Shown: in pieces, positions 9,700-16,485 of the stretch
Layout: every line of letters starts with the position of its first letter
How positions within the stretch are numbered: the stretch's first letter is position 1
Origin: a virus
IMG/VR virus record: IMGVR_UViG_3300043410_000582
Span: 1 to 29,495 of that record
Strand: one strand, 5' to 3'
DNA: 29,495 nucleotides
The notes under the pieces: model-generated
The model's database searches: none
What the model was told of the DNA's origin: nothing
Seen by the model: the letters and a program-made list of their open reading frames with translations, nothing else
Program-made: the position numbers and the translations under genes

Positions 9700-10104
9700 T
9701 TAATTACCTCGTGCTAAAGCTTCTTGGTATAAAACCGCGATCTCTCCAGTGTTGTCGTAAGGAAGCATTGCAGCCAAAGAATCTGAGAGCTTATTTGTTA
9801 CCTTTGTCATCTGTAAAGCAGATGAACCAGCACCTGGACCCATATCGATACCTGCTGTAATAGGTTCGTTTGGACGCTGTGTTGGTGCGTATAATTCAGT
9901 AATTGGAGTTGCAGTTGGCACCTGTGGTGCCTCTGAAAGCATTGGTGACTTTGGCGCTCTCTCTAAAGGAGCTGCTGACTTAGCTGCATCGTATGCAACT
10001 CCGTCACCGTAAGACTGTGATTGGTATTCAAGATCTGTACGCTTTGCGTAAGGTCCAGGACCTGATACACCCCGCATAGGGTTCTTAGCGTCTTCAAGCG
10101 CCAT
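9700..10104 (-). CDS. Small proline- and alanine-rich late protein
   Basis: This is a 134-residue protein with a strong AGGAGG site six bases before the ATG, overlapping the upstream stop by 11 bases and ending four bases before the giant virion gene. The first half is low in hydrophobic residues and rich in Pro, Ala, Ser and Gly, so it is probably disordered. The C-terminal 50 residues form a short helical region (ALQMTKVTNKLSDSLAAMLP). No family is recognised. Its place between portal-linked small genes and the giant virion protein suggests a structural accessory or connector role, but nothing in the sequence proves it. Confidence 0.6.
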   Translation of the reverse strand: MALEDAKNPMRGVSGPGPYAKRTDLEYQSQSYGDGVAYDAAKSAAPLERAPKSPMLSEAPQVPTATPITELYAPTQRPNEPITAGIDMGPGAGSSALQMTKVTNKLSDSLAAMLPYDNTGEIAVLYQEALARGN

Positions 10105-10309
10105 CTGTATCCTCCTGAATAGTTTCTAAATCTGTAGCGAAGTCTTCCCACGCTTTGTTTAATTCCGTTTTGCGATTAGCATTGTAAACGGATAATTCTA
10201 ATAAATCCTCTGCGGCTGCTGTAAACACTTGCATTAAATTATATCCAAGTTCAGCGCCTACTACTAAGAAGTCAGCAAAGCGTACTGGACGGCGAACTTT
10301 GTTATCCAT
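10094..10309 (-). CDS. Small hypothetical late protein
   Basis: This is a 71-residue protein beginning MDNKVRRPVRFADF. The frame can be extended three codons to a GTG, but the ATG at 10309 has GGGGTG six bases upstream and is preferred. The protein appears to be mostly one helical bundle with an amphipathic central segment (ELGYNLMQVFTAAAEDLLEL) and a very acidic C-terminus. It overlaps the next gene by 11 bases. No family is recognised. Its position after the portal is compatible with a small head-completion or connector component, which is a guess from gene order only. Confidence 0.55.
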   Translation of the reverse strand: MDNKVRRPVRFADFLVVGAELGYNLMQVFTAAAEDLLELSVYNANRKTELNKAWEDFATDLETIQEDTDGA

Positions 10310-10336
10310 CCAGTACACCCCGCTTCATAAAAGTTT

Positions 10337-10474
10337 TTACTTCTTAACTTTCTTACCTGGCTTAGCTGTTCCAGCGAATGGAGCCATTACCTTACCGCCT
10401 GATACCTTATCTCCTGCCTTGCTGCCTTCAACTGGCTTAGACATTGGAGCTGGTGCCTGTGTTCCTTTTTTCAT
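10337..10474 (-). CDS. Tiny basic protein downstream of the portal
   Basis: This 45-residue, strongly basic protein begins MKKGTQAPAPMSKPVEG and ends GTAKPGKKVKK. It is rich in Lys, Pro, Gly and Ala and has no hydrophobic core, so it is probably disordered. It is supported by an excellent ribosome-binding site (GGGAGGTG, four bases before the ATG) and by filling the gap between the portal stop and the next gene. It could bind DNA or RNA or decorate the portal; no function can be read from the sequence. Confidence 0.55.
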   Translation of the reverse strand: MKKGTQAPAPMSKPVEGSKAGDKVSGGKVMAPFAGTAKPGKKVKK

Positions 10475-10491
10475 ATTTCACCTCCCTCGCG

Positions 10492-12258
10492 TTATGCCGC
10501 GCCGCCGATTGATGCGAGCAATGATGCAATATCTGGTTTTCCTTGTGGAGCTTGTGGTGCTTGTGGACCGCCAGCAGCAGGGGCTGCACCGCCAGGTTGT
10601 TCCATACTTGGCTGCGAGGCAGGGACGGGAGCCATACCTGCTACTGGGGGCTGAGGCTGCATCGCTGCTGTCTCAGGCTGAGGTTCTGGCATAAATGCCT
10701 TCTCCACAACAGTTTCAATACTCATTCCCTTTTGACGATTCTTGATCATCTCTGCAAAGGAAGTAATAATCTTCATTGGGTCTTGACCCTGTGCAACCAT
10801 CTGTGGGATTGCAAGTGCGGTCTGACTGATAGCTGCACGAAGTGCATCGCGCATCTCTTCGATATCAACCTTCTGTTCTTCCTGACCGACGTTGATTTCG
10901 ATAGGAAGTTCACGGCGTACATAGTCGCGTGAAACAAGTTTATCTGAACGCATCTGTAGCAAAGCCACTGTTGCGTTGTTTGGGTTCATACCAGACATAA
11001 TGCCGTAGCGAACATCTACGGTGTAGTCACCAGCAATAGCCTTAGCTGGTGTGTACTTTATCGTGTAAGGAGTTCCATCATCCACACCGCGAATTTCTTT
11101 AACCTGGTTACCAAAGATTTTCTCATCGGTCTTGAAGCAAAGGCCAATAAGCTCAACAAACATACGAGCAAAGTGCGATTGCGCCGCTTTGATCTGTGTG
11201 TCAAAACCAGCTTGAAGGGCTTGAACACCACGACCTGTAACAATCGAAGCATCTGAGTTTCCTCCACGAGTTTCTGGATAACGAGCACCGGTACGAAGTT
11301 CACGTTCTAGAACGCTTGACTCACCGAATACACCCTGTGGAAGTTCAAGCGGAACGCGACGGATACCCTGTGGGTTTGCAGAACGCATAATTGAATCTGG
11401 TCCAAGAGCAAGTTCTTGCACATCCTGTGGGATAGCAATAGGTGCCTGGATAGATTTCTCTGCTGCCTGAATCTGTAGGACTGCCATACGAGCACGAGCG
11501 AGCTGAACACCAAGCACATCGTCATACTGACCACGTGCTTCACCATCAATAGATGGACGCATAGCAACGCGTGCCATACATTCACCGATTGGGTTTGGTG
11601 TATTAGATAGAACTAAGCCGTTACGTTCTGGTAGATAGATAAGATCTTGATCTTTATCGTGGTAACGAACCAACGAAAGGTATGGAGAACCTGGTGTGTA
11701 CTGGTTCTTACCAACGATTTCGTTGTAGAACTCAGGGTACATAGAAGCCAAAGTCTGTGCATCCATACCCACAATTTGGGTAAGAGACAAGCAACGACCG
11801 AAACGGTCAATCTCTGGGTATGTACCAAAAGGGTTAATCAACTTGATAATTGGGTTTGACTCTTCATAATCAAGTTCAACGCGACCGATAAGCATTCCGT
11901 ATGTGTTGTACCAGTCAGCACCGGTGTACATCTGTACGCCTAGTTCTGAACGGTCTACATAGTAGTTAGCAATACGTCCACGTAGGTCTGCTGCCTTGCG
12001 TGCTGTATCGGAAACGGTATTAGCTGCTGAACAGTTAAATGATGGCAGTGGCGCCATTGACTCTGCGAGGTCGCGTGCAGCGACGTCAATGATGTTAGCG
12101 ACGAGTGGCTTTGGGTACTCATCTGAAAACATTGATGGGTAGACCTTAGAGATGTCTCCCTGACGTACCGAAAGGACGTCACGCATACGACCGTCACGCG
12201 CTGCGTACTTGGTCTGTAGACGTGCTACCTTAGCGGTAACCTCTTTAACTGTTAACAT
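10492..12258 (-). CDS. Portal protein
   Basis: This is a 588-residue protein whose ATG has AAGGA six bases upstream. It lies two genes downstream of the large terminase, the usual place for the portal. The body contains a typical mixed alpha/beta portal pattern: an N-terminal helical region with the TyrVal-Asp segment NYYVDRSELGVQMYTGADWY, beta-rich stem-flanking sequence (LIGRVELDYEESNPIIKLIN), and a long helix with QLARARMAVLQIQAAEKSI. The C-terminal 100 residues are Pro-, Gln- and Ala-rich and probably disordered. Portals form the dodecameric DNA gate at one head vertex and dock the terminase. The size is normal for the family. The identification combines gene order with overall pattern, not a single diagnostic motif. 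Confidence 0.8.
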   Translation of the reverse strand: MLTVKEVTAKVARLQTKYAARDGRMRDVLSVRQGDISKVYPSMFSDEYPKPLVANIIDVAARDLAESMAPLPSFNCSAANTVSDTARKAADLRGRIANYYVDRSELGVQMYTGADWYNTYGMLIGRVELDYEESNPIIKLINPFGTYPEIDRFGRCLSLTQIVGMDAQTLASMYPEFYNEIVGKNQYTPGSPYLSLVRYHDKDQDLIYLPERNGLVLSNTPNPIGECMARVAMRPSIDGEARGQYDDVLGVQLARARMAVLQIQAAEKSIQAPIAIPQDVQELALGPDSIMRSANPQGIRRVPLELPQGVFGESSVLERELRTGARYPETRGGNSDASIVTGRGVQALQAGFDTQIKAAQSHFARMFVELIGLCFKTDEKIFGNQVKEIRGVDDGTPYTIKYTPAKAIAGDYTVDVRYGIMSGMNPNNATVALLQMRSDKLVSRDYVRRELPIEINVGQEEQKVDIEEMRDALRAAISQTALAIPQMVAQGQDPMKIITSFAEMIKNRQKGMSIETVVEKAFMPEPQPETAAMQPQPPVAGMAPVPASQPSMEQPGGAAPAAGGPQAPQAPQGKPDIASLLASIGGAA

Positions 12259-12270
12259 TGTAATCCTTAA

Positions 12271-12498
12271 TTAGCGTTTCTTACCAGGTGTGTAATTCTT
12301 TGCGCTTGTTCCCTGATCTGATGAAGTTCCAGACTTGCCAGTCACTACAGCCTTAGCTGCTTCCTTGACCTGAGCCTTTAGATTTGCAACTGACTTATCC
12401 GCGTTACGAGCGCCAGCTGCTACCTCAGTAGCAATAGCTGTCGGGATATCACGAACTTCTCTTGCGACTGTCTTAAAGTAATTTGTGATGCGTGGCAT
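12271..12498 (-). CDS. Small basic helical protein
   Basis: This is a 75-residue protein beginning MPRITNYFKTVAREV, with AAGG six bases upstream. The frame is open further upstream, but this ATG forms a TAATG overlap with the preceding stop and is preferred. It is Lys-, Ala- and Thr-rich, mostly one amphipathic helix followed by a polar tail ending PGKKR. The PGKK-type basic tail resembles the tail of the tiny protein at 10337-10474. No family is recognised. It sits between terminase and portal. Confidence 0.55.
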   Translation of the reverse strand: MPRITNYFKTVAREVRDIPTAIATEVAAGARNADKSVANLKAQVKEAAKAVVTGKSGTSSDQGTSAKNYTPGKKR

Positions 12499-12686
12499 TA
12501 GAAACCTTGTGTTTCTTGTCCGTGTACATCTGTAGGCCACTCGACAAAGTCTGTCATATCTGCTTGTGCCTTAGCCATCATATACTTGGCATCTACTACT
12601 GGGTTAATCTGAGGCATCATTACTGCGCCCTTGTCAATATATTCTTGTTCACCTTCAGCGTTTGTCTTATAGCTTGGTGTTAGCAT
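12498..12686 (-). CDS. Small hypothetical protein between terminase and portal
   Basis: This is a 62-residue protein whose ATG has AGGAG seven bases upstream; the same AGGAG spans the terminase stop codon, implying coupled translation. The sequence is polar and acidic (EYIDKGAVMMPQINPVVDAK) with no hydrophobic segment or recognised motif. Conservation of such small genes between terminase and portal is common in actinophages, but the role is unknown. Confidence 0.55.
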   Translation of the reverse strand: MLTPSYKTNAEGEQEYIDKGAVMMPQINPVVDAKYMMAKAQADMTDFVEWPTDVHGQETQGF

Positions 12687-12694
12687 TTTGTCTC

Positions 12695-14554
12695 CTAGAC
12701 GAATGTTTTGTTCTGTGCTGCGAGCGCTTCATCAATGTTGATGACTACTCGCTTTCCTAACTCCGCCCTGGAGAGGAAAGGATTCTTAAGGTGGTGCGTT
12801 GCGTACTGACCGTAGTTGAGCATCTCACGTGCTCGGATCTCACAGAACCAGAGCGCCATTACGATATCGGTCTTACCCTTAGTCGTAGGTGTCCACGTAA
12901 TCAACTGCTCTACTAGAGCCTTGATGTTCTCTGTCTGATCACTCGGTAGGTGTATCAAGTTGTCGCGGTGATGTTTACCGTCTGCCTGCTTGGTACCAAA
13001 CAAGGTAGCCATAGATGCAACACCAAAGCCTGAGTCCCACTTATTAGAACCAGTATGGTGTTCACGCAAGATAACGCCGCGTCCTGCCAAGAATAAACGA
13101 ATGCCTTCATCCTGAGTAAGGAATGCCTGGAAAGCGTTCTTCTCAATAATCCACTCGGACGGACTGTATAGCTGCGTCCAGTTAATAATGATGTCGCGGA
13201 TCTGCTGAGGTGACGGACGCGTAATCTTGATAACGTCTACGATGTAGCGCTTACTAGTATTACGGTCAATGGCGTAGCAGACTGCCGCGGTATCGCCAAC
13301 AATCGCTGGGTCCATACCGCAGATAAAGCTGAAGCCTGTTAAGTCTTTAGGATGACCGGGGTGTCCCATCTCAAGGCGTCCTGCTTTACGCATTCCGTCC
13401 ATAGAACCACGAACACATACTGGGTCAAACGCTGCGTTCTCAGACACATCTTGTTGCTGGTAGACCAGCGCCCAGGTTGAAGCATCCATCGCTTGACGTT
13501 CGTTATATAAGTTACGACCAGACCATCTAGGATATAGACCGTCTTCGTTCTTATCGTCCTCACCCTGTCCATCAAATGGAGCATCGGAGTGTGGCCAGAG
13601 GGTAACCCACTTGTCGGGGTCCTCATCAATTTCCAGAAGTGCCGGCATCGCTAGATACTTCCACGGAACCTGACCGCCTGGGTAGCGGTCTTCGTTACGT
13701 AGTTCGCGGTATAGGTCAACGGATGCTACACGGGTTCCAATAACAATGAGCTTACCTGTAGGGTTAAGACGAGAGCGTACGTCCTGGGTTAACCAGCGTA
13801 TCTGCTTCTCAAACTCATTAGCGTTCTTTAGTGTGACCGCGTCATCGACAATAATCATATCGGCACGCTTACCGTAAATCTGACCGCCAATACCGACGGC
13901 CTCGATGTTTGGATCCTTTTCAGAAGACTCACGAAGCTCATCACCAAAGGTGACGCGGGTTGCCTGCCAAGAAGCGGTCTTAGAGTTAAACCCTACGCCA
14001 GCTGCATAAGCGCTCTGTAGGTCTGCATACATAGGATGCGTCAGTCGCTGCTTGATGGCGTAGAGAAAGTCGGCAGCTAACTGCTGCGTCTGTGATACAA
14101 TCAATACTCGGAAGTTTGGGTTCTGAGCTACCTTCCACGTGACGTAGTCGACGGTGACCGTAATCGACTTGGCGTGGTTTGGCGGAATGTTAATGAGTAC
14201 GCGGTTAGAGGCAAGACCAGGTTCGTACTTCATACTGGGATGGAGCCAAGATGGCTCACGTCCTTCAATCACATCTATAAGGTTTACTTGATGTGGGAAA
14301 GTCTTGCTATGTAGAAAGCGCTGGCGGAACTCCACGAAATCGATATCGTGAACATCGCCGGAGGCGAAGGACTTTTCCTTTAAGCCTAGACGGGTACGAT
14401 CAATCTTGTCTGCAAATACCTTATCGGTACGGCGATAGTACTCATACGTCTTCATCGACTTGCCGGCTGAACCGCAAGCGGCGTCGATGGTCATACCTTC
14501 TGCGACACAGCCGAGGATAATCCTCTTTGCTATATCTGCTGAATTCTCTGCCAC
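12695..14554 (-). CDS. terL: Large terminase subunit (DNA-packaging ATPase/nuclease)
   Basis: This is a 619-residue protein. The frame can be read from a TTG at 14578, but the GTG at 14554 has AGGAG five bases upstream and is chosen. A Walker A-like motif PPNHAKS lies near residues 124-130, a Walker B motif MIIVDDA near 233-239, and a motif-III-like strand KLIVIGTR near 268-275. The C-terminal nuclease domain starts around 425 with FICGMDPAIVGDTAAVCY, which contains the first metal-binding Asp. The protein cuts concatemeric DNA and drives it into the head through the portal. The first 60 residues (AEGMTIDAACGSAGKSMKTY) look like a helix-turn-helix of the kind usual in small terminases, and no separate small terminase gene is seen nearby. 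It is the first gene of the minus-strand late operon. Confidence 0.95.
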   Translation of the reverse strand: MAENSADIAKRIILGCVAEGMTIDAACGSAGKSMKTYEYYRRTDKVFADKIDRTRLGLKEKSFASGDVHDIDFVEFRQRFLHSKTFPHQVNLIDVIEGREPSWLHPSMKYEPGLASNRVLINIPPNHAKSITVTVDYVTWKVAQNPNFRVLIVSQTQQLAADFLYAIKQRLTHPMYADLQSAYAAGVGFNSKTASWQATRVTFGDELRESSEKDPNIEAVGIGGQIYGKRADMIIVDDAVTLKNANEFEKQIRWLTQDVRSRLNPTGKLIVIGTRVASVDLYRELRNEDRYPGGQVPWKYLAMPALLEIDEDPDKWVTLWPHSDAPFDGQGEDDKNEDGLYPRWSGRNLYNERQAMDASTWALVYQQQDVSENAAFDPVCVRGSMDGMRKAGRLEMGHPGHPKDLTGFSFICGMDPAIVGDTAAVCYAIDRNTSKRYIVDVIKITRPSPQQIRDIIINWTQLYSPSEWIIEKNAFQAFLTQDEGIRLFLAGRGVILREHHTGSNKWDSGFGVASMATLFGTKQADGKHHRDNLIHLPSDQTENIKALVEQLITWTPTTKGKTDIVMALWFCEIRAREMLNYGQYATHHLKNPFLSRAELGKRVVINIDEALAAQNKTFV

Positions 14555-14573
14555 GTATTCTCCTAATAATGTG

Positions 14574-14611
14574 CCCAAGCGATTTAGCCGTGGCTAGGGA
14601 TCTCTCTTGGG
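14574..14611 (-). promoter_or_regulatory. Stem-loop in the terminase leader
   Basis: CCCAAG at 14574-14579 pairs with CTTGGG at 14606-14611, and inside it TAGC at 14585-14588 pairs with GCTA at 14593-14596. The element lies 20 bases upstream of the terminase GTG start, so it would sit in the mRNA leader just before the AGGAG. It may modulate terminase translation or stabilise the late mRNA end; the role is inferred. Confidence 0.35.
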
Positions 14612-14691
14612 CTGTTCTAAATGGGGCCGTGATGGACGGGCCGGAATCTGCGATTCCTTATACCAAGGGGAATATGCGTTTTACTACTACT

Positions 14692-14829
14692 GGAAGCTAC
14701 GCTTCCTATACCAAGTGTTTGTCTCACATACTGGGATATCAATGATCTAGATTTAGATATACCTATCCCATATTTAGTGGTACTACTCGCTTCGCCCTAG
14801 GGGGCTACGCGAAGGGTTTCACCCGTAGC
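14692..14829. repeat. Cluster of short hairpins, partly mutually exclusive
   Basis: GGAAG-CTACG-CTTCC is a perfect hairpin at 14692-14706. CTTCGC at 14790-14795 pairs with GCGAAG at 14809-14814. The competing structure GCTAC 14804-14808 with GTAGC 14825-14829 encloses GGGT-TTC-ACCC (814-824 of the same thousand). The second and third structures share bases and cannot form together, the arrangement seen in attenuators. No downstream gene on the same strand is evident before the terminator-like hairpin at 14884, so the function is unknown. Confidence 0.4.
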
Positions 14830-14883
14830 GTAAGGTCGTAAACCGGACATCTTCCCCGCTTTACTCCCTTACTATATATAAGG

Positions 14884-14910
14884 CGGGAAAAATAACACGT
14901 TTCCCGTTTT
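14884..14910 (+). terminator. Terminator-like hairpin in the control region
   Basis: CGGGAAA at 14884-14890 and TTTCCCG at 14900-14906 form a perfect 7-bp stem with a 9-base loop, followed by TTTT. This is the shape of a weak plus-strand intrinsic terminator; on the minus strand no T-run follows. It would end a plus-strand transcript coming from the 14570-14830 hairpin region, for which no confident gene exists, so the assignment is tentative. Confidence 0.35.
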
Positions 14911-15041
14911 GTACTCTGTGAGTTGTAACACAGTAGGTATAACCGCAGGTCAACAGCTATATCCGATGATCTCACTTTAGGAAATATATTTTTCTGGGGA
15001 GTATACAGTCACTGCCACCAATAGTTTAACACGGGGGGAAG

Positions 15042-15117
15042 TTATCCACAGGGCAACGGGCAGACCCCCCACCCCCTCCCGCGGTTATCCACACCCTGTG
15101 GACAATGTTGTGGATAT
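15042..15117. other. DnaA-box cluster, candidate replication origin
   Basis: Two exact TTATCCACA boxes lie at 15042-15050 and 15085-15093 on the plus strand. An inverted TGTGGACAA at 15097-15105 is the complement of TTGTCCACA, the box form common in actinobacteria. TGTGGATAT at 15109-15117 is a one-mismatch inverted box. The middle pair are head-to-head with three bases between them. An AT-rich stretch (about 14979-14995) flanks the cluster and could be an unwinding element. DnaA is the host initiator protein, so this suggests replication started by the host. The boxes are seen directly; the origin role is inference. Confidence 0.65.
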
Positions 15118-15236
15118 CTTTTGCAGGATATTGCAGGGCGGGCAGTACCCTCGGCACCCCTCAACCTTTAACTCTGGCCAGCCTTAGTCCTTGACCCGCC
15201 AGCCGTCAGCACTCAACCAACACACAGCAACCTCAC

Positions 15237-15295
15237 AAGTTACTGAAAAAGATCTTGAGTAACTTAGCGACCGACTGCTTTTTAATTGTCGACAA
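15237..15295. promoter_or_regulatory. Nested palindromes, probable operator region for the early operon
   Basis: AAGTTACT at 15237-15244 and AGTAACTT at 15258-15265 form a perfect inverted repeat; within its spacer is the palindrome AAGATCTT at 15249-15256. Twenty bases further on is the palindrome TTGTCGACAA at 15286-15295, followed by a GACAAAG direct repeat through 15305. Such symmetry upstream of the first plus-strand gene suggests sites for dimeric repressors or activators. A TTGAGT at 15255-15260 could be part of a promoter, but its partner -10 is not clear. Confidence 0.45.
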
Positions 15296-15427
15296 AGCGA
15301 CAAAGTCAGCCCTCAAATCGTTACCATTTCGTTATATTCAAAACCCCCCAAATGGTCGACTTCTTGACCCGCTGGTCTTAAACTGGAGCCAATGGGAACA
15401 ACCAACAAGCCCACGAAAGAGGAAAAA

Positions 15428-15634
15428 ATGCAAACCGTTTACCAGCAACTAGAAGAAGAATTAGAAGCACTGAAAAAAGAATACACAGCACTAACAATTT
15501 CAATTCCACGCGATGAGACATATGCACAGCAATTAGAGCGCCACCTGCTCAATGGTCGCATTGCTGGGATTAAGTACGCGCTAGGTATCCACGAGGCACA
15601 CAGCGCCCGCATCGTTGCAGATATGGAGGCATAA
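15428..15634 (+). CDS. Small coiled-coil protein, first gene of the early operon
   Basis: This is a 68-residue protein starting at the ATG at 15428, with GAGG eight bases upstream. An upstream in-frame ATG at 15392 lacks a ribosome site. The N-terminal 20 residues form a strongly charged heptad helix (YQQLEEELEALKKEYTAL), and the remainder is helical with the segment HLLNGRIAGIKYALGIHEA. It could dimerise through the coiled coil. No family is recognised. It is followed two bases later by the next gene, so the two are probably co-expressed. As first gene after the operator-like region it is a candidate early host-takeover or regulatory protein, which is a guess. Confidence 0.6.
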   Translation: MQTVYQQLEEELEALKKEYTALTISIPRDETYAQQLERHLLNGRIAGIKYALGIHEAHSARIVADMEA

Positions 15635-15636
15635 AA

Positions 15637-15963
15637 ATGACAACAATCGAGACTTACAACGGTTGGACAAACCGCGAGACTTGGGCGACCAAGTTGCACA
15701 TCGACAACGACCAAGTGATGCAAGAGATGGCTCAGGACTACACACTCACCGCACTCAGTGAGCACTCAAGCGCCGAGGACTGCTCAGCCGTCCAGTGCCT
15801 CGCTGAGTCCCTTGAGTACTGGATTACTGAAGACCTCTTGACCCGCGAAAACATTGCAGGCAATGAGGGGCTTTGGATGATGCTCTCCGATATTGGGAGC
15901 CTGTATCGCGTGAACTGGCGAGAATTAGCGGAGGCTTACATCTCCGACCAACCCGACAACTAG
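15637..15963 (+). CDS. Small phage protein with YNGWTNRETW motif
   Basis: This is a 108-residue protein beginning MTTIETYNGWTNRETWATKL. The YNGWTNxETW signature followed by an aliphatic and Asp/Asn pattern is shared by a widespread family of small phage and plasmid proteins of unknown function (I recall it as DUF7249, not checked). The rest is a mixed helical region with an acidic surface and a conserved-looking end (WRELAEAYISDQ). It lies two bases after the preceding gene and is followed by an unusual run of hairpins rather than directly by the next gene. The protein is cytoplasmic, with no signal or membrane segment. Its function is unknown. Confidence 0.75.
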   Translation: MTTIETYNGWTNRETWATKLHIDNDQVMQEMAQDYTLTALSEHSSAEDCSAVQCLAESLEYWITEDLLTRENIAGNEGLWMMLSDIGSLYRVNWRELAEAYISDQPDN

Positions 15964-15969
15964 ACCGAA

Positions 15970-16017
15970 ACACCCGCAAGGGTGTCCGACCGTTACGCGG
16001 TCGCTGACGAGGTCAGC
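15970..16017 (+). repeat. Array of three tandem hairpins between early genes
   Basis: Three back-to-back perfect 6-bp hairpins fill this stretch: ACACCC-GCAA-GGGTGT (15970-15985, a GNRA tetraloop), CGACCG-TTACG-CGGTCG (15987-16003) and GCTGAC-GAG-GTCAGC (16003-16017). They lie between the stop at 15963 and the next start at 16045. None is followed by a U-tract, so they are not intrinsic terminators. They could protect the mRNA from nucleases, direct processing, or be a regulatory RNA. The second hairpin closely matches one at 16316-16331. Confidence 0.6.
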
Positions 16018-16044
16018 ACAACCAAGAGAAGAAGAGGGCGAAAG

Positions 16045-16278
16045 ATGGAAAGTTTAGTAAAAACGACTTATGTCTCAGAGTGTGACTGTGGGCGATATAT
16101 GGCAGGAAGCGCTCAATATGATCGATTGGACGGCACACTCTACGCCGACCACGACTGCCCCGCGTGCGGTGCTGAGTTCGTGGTAGACGGCTGGCACGAC
16201 AAGTGCGACACTTGCGAGGAGTATCACCCAGAGGACGAACTCTGCGGGTTTGAGGACGAAGAGGAGGGCGAAGAGTGA
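16045..16278 (+). CDS. Acidic multi-zinc-ribbon protein
   Basis: This is a 77-residue protein starting at the ATG at 16045, preceded by AAGAGGGCGAAAG; a longer GTG-started frame would run through the hairpin array and is rejected. Cysteines come in knuckles: CDCG near residue 14, CPACG near 40 and CDTC near 56, with nearby His, fitting one or two zinc sites. The C-terminus is extremely acidic (EDEEEGEE), and those codons also supply the ribosome-binding site of the next gene. Such zinc ribbons usually bind nucleic acid or a protein partner. No specific family is recognised. Confidence 0.65.
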   Translation: MESLVKTTYVSECDCGRYMAGSAQYDRLDGTLYADHDCPACGAEFVVDGWHDKCDTCEEYHPEDELCGFEDEEEGEE

Positions 16279-16406
16279 GCGAGGTCTTGTACTTTGGCTC
16301 GGTAATGCTTGCCCTGACCGCTTACGCGGTCGGAGGCTGGCTACTGTGGCAGGGCGTGGAACTGGGCTACTGGATTTACTGCAAGATGACAGGCAAGGAT
16401 TACTGA
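16275..16406 (+). CDS. Small single-pass membrane protein
   Basis: This 43-residue protein starts at a GTG that overlaps the previous stop as GTGA, with the strong site GAGGAGGGCG five bases upstream. Residues about 5-26 form one hydrophobic segment (VLYFGSVMLALTAYAVGGWL), ending in Trp, then a short polar tail ending KMTGKDY. This is a typical small phage inner-membrane peptide. A perfect hairpin, GACCGC-TTAC-GCGGTC at 16316-16331, lies inside the coding sequence. The role (host membrane modification, superinfection exclusion or holin-like) is not determinable. Confidence 0.6.
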   Translation: MSEVLYFGSVMLALTAYAVGGWLLWQGVELGYWIYCKMTGKDY

Positions 16407-16417
16407 ATGCGGTCTGT

Positions 16418-16443
16418 CGTGCTGGGATTGGTTGCCCAGCACG
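16418..16443 (+). repeat. Intergenic hairpin in the early operon
   Basis: CGTGCTGGG pairs with CCCAGCACG (9 bp, perfect, 8-base loop) in the 80-base gap between the membrane peptide and the next cysteine-rich gene. No U-tract follows. An 18-codon frame covering it has no ribosome site and is not called. It is probably a transcript-stability or processing element, by analogy with the hairpins at 15970-16017. Confidence 0.45.
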
Positions 16444-16485
16444 GCGGTCTGCGGTCAGATTGACAGCAGAAGAGGAGGGCGAGGA

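Larger units (their letters stand above)
14555..15427. other. Divergent control region between late and early operons
   Basis: This is the only long gap in the window, lying between divergent transcription units. From left to right it holds the terminase leader stem-loop, a series of hairpins at 14692-14829, a terminator-like hairpin at 14884-14910, an AT-rich stretch around 14979-14995, four DnaA-box-like 9-mers at 15042-15117, C- and G-rich runs, a short direct repeat TTGCAGGATATTGCAGG at 15120-15136, and palindromes at 15237-15295. No convincing consensus promoter was found for either direction. The best minus-strand candidate is an AT-rich TATATA/TATAGT block near 14871-14880. No convincing gene is present; one 58-codon plus-strand frame is discussed under findings. 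Confidence 0.6.

Noticed and set aside
10543-10932. Plus-strand frame rich in Cys and Trp opposite the portal C-terminus
   Set aside because: Its composition mirrors the Gln- and Pro-rich portal codons on the other strand; there are no start signals.
14555-14578. TTG start for the terminase at 14578
   Set aside because: It lies inside a leader stem-loop without a ribosome site; GTG at 14554 has AGGAG at proper spacing.
15982-16044. GTG extension of the zinc-ribbon gene through the hairpin array
   Set aside because: The added residues are encoded by the three hairpins and the ribosome site favours the ATG at 16045.
16407-16463. 18-codon frame after the membrane peptide
   Set aside because: It has no ribosome site, and the region is better explained by the 9-bp hairpin at 16418-16443.
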